In this document: positions 59,401 through 64,000 of the stretch, piece by piece
Numbering within the stretch: the stretch's first letter is position 1
Layout: the number at the start of each line of letters is the position of its first letter
NCBI GenBank assembly: GCA_963921425.1
Contig: OY992839.1
Coordinates: forward strand, 4,280,501 to 4,344,500
Source of the DNA: Dryas octopetala
Taxonomy: Eukaryota; Streptophyta; Magnoliopsida; Rosales; Rosaceae
Reading direction: 5' to 3'
Length of the DNA: 64,000 nt
Made by a program: the position numbers and the translations under genes
The notes under the pieces: generated by a model
The model's input: the letters and a program-made list of their open reading frames with translations, nothing else
Told to the model about the DNA's origin: nothing
Database searches by the model: none

Positions 59401-61021
59401 ACACTTCGGTATTGTTGGATATGTCTTGACTTCCAAAGTCTACGAGAACTTTTCGCATACAAGATACAGCCAATGTATAACAAAACTTAATTCCTTATAA
59501 ACTGCAACTGCAACTAAAGAGCAAAAATTATCCAGATCCTGTGCAATTTACACAAAACTGCAAGTCAACATTCACAGTAACCTTTTTGGCAAAGCTCCTT
59601 TCTGGGTTCAATATAGGGCTTCCAGACCTAACTAGCTCCAAAAGGGAATGTATCTGGCACTTAGAAAACTATCAAAGGTAAATAATTTGGACAAAAAAGA
59701 GACCAATACAAGTAAATGATAATTGGAAGAACTTGCATCTCCATCTAATCCTGCCACGCTGGACAATTGCAAACTCAATCACCAAAATACAGAACTGCAT
59801 GAATATAGAAGAGATCTAGTGATCTACTACTATACCTCCATGGATTATACAATGTGACTTCAATGGCATCAAAAGCGATGGGCAGAACCATGTCGATACA
59901 AAGTGATTATTACTACTACTGCCTCCATGGATTACTGACCCCTAGGCAGAACCATGTTGATGTTCACAGTGCTTCAGATAGTTACTGAGCAAATTTAACA
60001 CTTCAGATATTCACTACCACCTACTACTACTACCTCCAGGGATTAATACAAAGTGACTTCAATGACATCAAAAGCTGTAGCCTGTAGAGAGAGAAATTAA
60101 TGTTTTCATCTACTCCTCCAGACCCCTAGGCAGAACCCTGTCGATATTCACAATACTTCAGATAGTTACTTAGAAAATTCAGTTTTCATCAAATACTACT
60201 AAACTAATATAATTCAGTTTTCATCTACCACTTATACCTTTCTTTTTTTTTTTTTCTTTTTTTAACCTTATCTACCACTAATACCTACTCCTACCAGTTC
60301 TCTATAAATGACCAATCAAAAGTACCTAATCACATGAAAGCATAACATTATAGTACTCAGGATGGCGAGACTAATTTTTAAAAGCCAATACAGCTCAAAT
60401 ACAAACCCAAAAGTGATTCGCCATATCTAGTATTCACACAGTTCAGACTTATTGCAGAAATTGCATGCGGCAATTCCCAAAGGTGAGAAGTTCATCAAGA
60501 TGTTGACCTTTACTCTGAACCCTATATTAAAAGAGCCATGCATCTATCAGAATACACTGATTCCCTTTCCAAATATTCTTTTTTACTGAAACCTGATTTA
60601 ACAATCCTACTCAAGGCCAGTCAGAAACTGTGAATCATAACTTGGTCAAAGCCATAAATTTGCTTACTCTAATTGAACTCCACAGTTTACCATGTTCACA
60701 ATCCATGATATCCTAGTTTAAGCTAAAAGAGTAATCTTTTACTAATCAGAAGTACTGTGGCCAGTATGAGAAAATGTAAACTGTATAAAATATGATTCAA
60801 AACGCTAATGCTGACATATCTTCGACAACCACATAAAACACAAAGAATCATGACCATAATTAGCAAAGTGAATTTCCATGGGTGACATTGCTGTTCTTCT
60901 CATGCTGCCCCTCATGCAACGGAGCAACAAGGTTTTAACAAAACAGAAGAAACTCATATCCATTATGATCAAGAGAACAGCAGAACTTACAATTTCTTAT
61001 GCTTCCAATAAACAAGAAAAC
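56441..61021. other. 4.6-kb spacer without a recognised gene
   Basis: AT-rich DNA with several short open frames that show no domain. A (TA)-rich patch lies near 56620-56660, a partly duplicated segment at 59825-60180, and the 3' UTR of the PPR gene probably just before 61022. The frame at 58508-58831 (-) was examined and not recognised. Confidence 0.5.
59825..60180. repeat. Imperfect local tandem duplication
   Basis: CTACTACTATACCTCCATGG with GTGACTTCAATGGCATCAAA (about 59825-59875) recurs near 60028-60074. GACCCCTAGGCAGAACCATG with CTTCAGATAGTTACT (about 59938-59990) recurs near 60120-60172. The spacing is about 185-205 bases. Confidence 0.8.
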
Positions 61022-61987
61022 TCAAAACAATTTCTCTGAGGTGTTCTTCCCGAAGATAGCTTCCCAAACCTTTGGCGAAAACCGACCTTTTTTGTCCAAA
61101 AACTCTCTAAGAGCCTTCTCATTGACCAAATACCCCCTTTGCCTCAACTTTCCAATAACACTCTGAGCTTCTTCCATGCCCTTTTCCTTGCATACCCCAT
61201 CAACCAACCCCACAAAAGTAGTCACATTCGGCGAGTGACCGGCTTCCAACATTTCAACACAAAATTCAACAGCATCCTCCAACTGATTACCCCTATACAA
61301 CCCCTGTATCAACACAGTGTAACTAAAAGCATTGGGACCAATCCCATTGCTCTGCATCTTCCTGAAAATCCTCTTAGCATCTTCAGGCTTCTGTGCTTTG
61401 CAAAACCCTTCAACCACAGCAGTGTATATAACAACCTCAGGAATAGTACCCTTCTCACGCATGGACCCGAAAAGCTTCATGGCTTCCTGGACCAGCCCAT
61501 CTTTGCAAAGCCCATCAAGCATTGCCACAGCATTGGGAATGAGACCCGTCTCCTTCATTTTCTTGAATATCTCATCAGCTTCTTCTGGTGGCTGTGGCGG
61601 CTCAGCTGCTTCTTGAGGCTTCTCTCTCTTGCTTTTATCAAGACCCAGCTTGAGTTTTTCAAGAAAACTGTTGTCCTCTGGTTGAAGAGAAGGGTTCTCT
61701 CCCCTTCTTTCTACATTGGGTGGGTTTTTGTTGAGGAATTTAAGAGGGGAGGTCTGGGGATTGGATGGTCTTTGGCCTCTCAAGGGCCGGTTTGGTATGG
61801 GCTCTGGAGGTGGTTGTTGTTGTTGTTGCTCTGGTGCTTCCATTTCACCGCCGCGATCGGAGGTGGAGCTGAAACGACGTAGTTTTATCAACAAGCTCGT
61901 TGAAATGGGGGACTGAGATGAATGGCGAAGAGGGTCAGAAATTCTGGAGAATATGTGCTTAGAAACCAGAGATTGAAACGATGGCAT
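61022..61987 (-). CDS. P-class pentatricopeptide-repeat (PPR) protein, organellar
   Basis: An intronless frame of 321 aa. The N-terminus (MPSFQSLVSKHIFSRISDPL, then LLIKLRRFSSTSDRGG) is Ser/Arg-rich and looks like a mitochondrial targeting sequence. A Gln/Pro-rich linker (residues about 54-130) precedes at least four PPR motifs, for example EGFCKAQKPEDAKRIFRKMQ, GLYRGNQLEDAVEFCVEMLE and DGVCKEKGMEEAQSVIGKL. PPR proteins bind organellar RNA in a base-by-base way to stabilise, cleave or help translate it. There is no E/DYW editing domain. It resembles Arabidopsis At4g38150 as I remember it, which lies next to the mTERF gene PDE191, just as here. The RNA target is unknown. Confidence 0.9.
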   Translation of the reverse strand: MPSFQSLVSKHIFSRISDPLRHSSQSPISTSLLIKLRRFSSTSDRGGEMEAPEQQQQQPPPEPIPNRPLRGQRPSNPQTSPLKFLNKNPPNVERRGENPSLQPEDNSFLEKLKLGLDKSKREKPQEAAEPPQPPEEADEIFKKMKETGLIPNAVAMLDGLCKDGLVQEAMKLFGSMREKGTIPEVVIYTAVVEGFCKAQKPEDAKRIFRKMQSNGIGPNAFSYTVLIQGLYRGNQLEDAVEFCVEMLEAGHSPNVTTFVGLVDGVCKEKGMEEAQSVIGKLRQRGYLVNEKALREFLDKKGRFSPKVWEAIFGKNTSEKLF

Positions 61988-62092
61988 GGCCCCAGAGATT
62001 TCTGATCAATAAATTGACGAGCTTGGGTTTCGGTTTTAGGGTTTAAGTGAGAGTTGGGGTTTTGGGGTTCAAAGTTCAAACCAAGAGAGGAC

Positions 62093-62132
<40 letters not shown>

Positions 62133-62706
62133 CGTGTGTGTGCGTGTGTGTGTATATTGTGGCATATAAGAAGAGGTATGTCGGTCATTTTAGAAAACAA
62201 CGAGGGTAAAAACGGTATTTTGAAAATGAAGGCTCTCAGTACCGGAGTAGTCCCTTCGCTTCACTGCTTGAAATGCAGAGCTAAAACAAACAGATAAGGC
62301 TTTGGCTTTGGCTTTGGCTTTCTTCTTAATAACTCCTTCCTGCCACTGCCTCCGCCTATGATTTTTCGGCTGCTGGCAGCAAAAGTACAAAGTCTCTCTC
62401 CTTTTAGCTATTCCCCTTTTGCTGGGCTTGATTGAATTATAGGTATGTGACTCTGTTTACATTATTTATTGGCTAAATTCACACAAGAAATGATGTTTAT
62501 TTGATAGAAATTGTGTGGTAGTGTTTAGTTTGTTAGATTTTACAATTGCCCATTTGTTGAATTTTGTTCATTTTCATCATAGTCCTCCATTAATGTTCAC
62601 TGCTTGTTCATACTATTACAACTTATACATCAGTTGTCTTTTTTGGGTTTATATGAACCTGTAAATGTGGCTTGGGTTTGATGTGTTTCACGGTGTCAGG
62701 TGGTTA
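61988..62706. promoter_or_regulatory. Shared intergenic promoter between divergent PPR and mTERF genes
   Basis: The PPR gene (-) and mTERF gene (+) point away from each other with about 720 bases between start codons. A (GT)n/(GC)n run sits at 62094-62155. On the mTERF side a 5' UTR intron seems to end at GGTGTCAG (about 62699), just before its ATG. Both products act in organelles, so shared control is plausible but not shown. Confidence 0.55.
62094..62155. repeat. (GT)n(GC)n(GT)n alternating purine-pyrimidine microsatellite
   Basis: About 60 bases of almost unbroken alternating purine and pyrimidine: TG repeats, then (GC)5, then TG repeats with one GC. Such tracts are prone to length change and can adopt Z-DNA. 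Confidence 0.95.
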
Positions 62707-63696
62707 ATGGAAACCAGCACCACTCAAAATGGTAGTGCTAGTATCATGTGGTTCTTCAGGGATAAAGGTTTTGATGATAAGAGTATTCAAGAACTGTTCA
62801 GAAAGTGCAAGCGTCTTGAGAATGTGCAAGGGGAAAGAGCTTCTGAGAACTGGGATTATTTGAAAAGTATTGGCATTCAAGAGAGGAAGCTACCTTCTGT
62901 TGTTTCAAAGTGCCCCAAGATACTCACTTTTGGTCTCCATGAGAAGCTTGTGCCTACGGTTGAGTGCCTCACCACGCTTGGTACCAAACCCCGCGAAGTT
63001 GCGACTGCCATTGCCAAATTCCCTCACATTCTGTCACATAGTGTGGAAGAGAAGCTATGTCCACTCTTGGCTTTCTTTGAGGCACTGGGTGTTCCTCAAA
63101 AGCAACTTGGGAAAATGATTTTGCTTAATCCTAGGCTCATCAGCTACAGCATTGAAACAAAACTGAGAGAAATTGTGGACTTTCTTGCTAATCTTGGCCT
63201 TGCCGGAGATGGGATGATTGGCAAAGTACTGGTAAAGAACCCATTTATCATGGGTTATAGTGTTGATAATAGACTGCGCCCTACTGCAGAGTTTTTGAAA
63301 TCAGTAGGTCTCACAGAGCAGGGTCTTCAAACAGTGGCAATGAACTTTCCAGAAGTGTTGTGTAGAGATGTGGACAAGGTTCTGAGACCCAATTTCACTT
63401 ATCTAAAGAGCTGTGGATTTGGAGATGGACAGGTAGCAGCTTTGGTGTCTGGTTATCCTCCCATTCTGATCAAGAGCATCCACAATTCTTTAGAACCTAG
63501 AATCAAGTTCTTGGTAGAGGTAATGGGGAGACGAATTGATGAAGTCACTGATTATCCCGACTTCTTTCGCCATGGTTTGAAGAAAAGAGTGGAGTGGCGA
63601 CACAAACTTTTGAAACAGAGGACGACTGATTGTAGCTTGAGTGAAATGCTGGACTGTAATCAGAAGAAGTTCCACATGAAGTTTGGTTTGGTTTGA
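62707..63696 (+). CDS. mTERF-family organellar protein (PDE191/mTERF6-like)
   Basis: A 329-aa product in one exon from METSTTQNGSAS. The frame is open 14 codons further upstream, but that stretch spans a likely intron acceptor, and the family starts near this ATG followed by SIMWFFRDKGFDD. Successive mTERF helical repeats show the leucine/proline pattern, for example VVSKCPKILTFGL, AIAKFPHILSHSVEEKL, MILLNPRLISYSIETKL, VLVKNPFIMGYSVDNRL, VAMNFPEVLCRDVDKVL and LVSGYPPILIKSIHNSL. It ends LSEMLDCNQKKFHMKFG. It matches Arabidopsis At4g38160 (PDE191/mTERF6), a nucleic-acid-binding protein needed for chloroplast/mitochondrial RNA maturation and pigmentation. No long transit peptide is visible, as in that family member. 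The 3' UTR runs beyond 63697. Confidence 0.93.
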   Translation: METSTTQNGSASIMWFFRDKGFDDKSIQELFRKCKRLENVQGERASENWDYLKSIGIQERKLPSVVSKCPKILTFGLHEKLVPTVECLTTLGTKPREVATAIAKFPHILSHSVEEKLCPLLAFFEALGVPQKQLGKMILLNPRLISYSIETKLREIVDFLANLGLAGDGMIGKVLVKNPFIMGYSVDNRLRPTAEFLKSVGLTEQGLQTVAMNFPEVLCRDVDKVLRPNFTYLKSCGFGDGQVAALVSGYPPILIKSIHNSLEPRIKFLVEVMGRRIDEVTDYPDFFRHGLKKRVEWRHKLLKQRTTDCSLSEMLDCNQKKFHMKFGLV

Positions 63697-64000
63697 AGAA
63701 TAGGCCCGAGGTACGAGAGTCTCATTTTTCTATGCTTCAAATTCATTTTTCTTGTATTGTAGCTTAGTTTGGTATTGTATTTTCAATATATGAGGTGAAC
63801 TGAATTGTATATGCTTCTGGCCCTTCTGGGTGAACGGAATGGCTTAGTCTTCAATACATTTCAATATGAAAGTCTTCCCTTCTATAAAGTGCCATCTGGT
63901 AGAACATTGTCCGAGCCTCTGGGGTAGTTTGAGTTGTTCATATAGGAACCTGAGGCTACAAAATTATGCCATAATTTGATTCTATGTAATCAATGACAAT
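63697..64000. other. mTERF 3' UTR and window end
   Basis: Post-stop DNA with AATATATGAGG- and AATACATTTC-like A/T-rich signals. No further gene is seen in the last 300 bases. Confidence 0.5.

Noticed and set aside
61139-61882. 247-codon plus-strand open frame
   Set aside because: It is the antisense shadow of the PPR gene; the minus strand carries clear PPR motifs.
62094-62155. Possible CRISPR-like or structured repeat array
   Set aside because: It is a simple dinucleotide microsatellite.

Overview
This is a stretch of flowering-plant nuclear DNA, almost certainly a eudicot and possibly Rosaceae. The species is inferred from protein style and was not tested. Genes have many short GT-AG introns, spacers are AT-rich, and the repeats are typical plant ones: a Ty1/copia element, a solo Ty3/gypsy-type LTR and several small TIR elements. 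No CRISPR, operon or bacterial feature is present, and I recognised no tRNA or rRNA gene.

Layout. 174-542 (+) is the 3' end of an AKR2-type ankyrin gene. 5052-6977 (+) is an intact UDP-rhamnose/UDP-galactose transporter (URGT-type) gene. 9783-18724 (+) is its tandem duplicate, with a damaged first splice donor, a young copia element (11669-18254) in its last intron and a shortened tail. Scraps follow: a truncated third transporter copy, an ESCRT-I ELC/VPS23 fragment, a gypsy-type solo LTR (19584-20224), and the CYB561/DOMON pseudogene into which that LTR inserted. 22345-26684 (+) is a CLC-e-type plastid chloride channel. 28511-31430 (-) is an HDA19-type histone deacetylase. 33217-35166 (+) is a CCR/phenylacetaldehyde-reductase-like enzyme. 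38318-50186 (+) is phototropin 2 with 22 coding exons. 51577-53036 (-) is the AP-1 sigma adaptin. 55802-56308 (-) is a RING-H2 protein. 61022-61987 (-) is a P-class PPR protein. 62707-63696 (+) is an mTERF protein resembling PDE191/mTERF6.

Exon models were built by hand from splice signals plus remembered family sequences. For all multi-exon genes that lie wholly inside the window, exon lengths sum to an open frame: URGT 339 aa, CLC-e 780 aa, HDA19 494 aa, reductase 329 aa, PHOT2 1009 aa, AP-1 sigma 161 aa.

The genes are unrelated housekeeping and signalling loci, not a cluster. Their order does echo Arabidopsis chromosome 4: AKR2A, CLC-e and AP19-2 are near At4g354xx, and HDA19, RING, PPR and PDE191 are At4g38130-38160 (loci recalled, not looked up).

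I found no convincing new biological system. The most interesting signals are a four-unit tandem repeat in HDA19 intron 1 that multiplies the exon-1 splice donor, the transporter array with its decoy splice acceptor and copia insertion, a long intronic hairpin in the reductase gene, a GC-AG intron, and an AP-1 sigma first coding exon that holds only the ATG.
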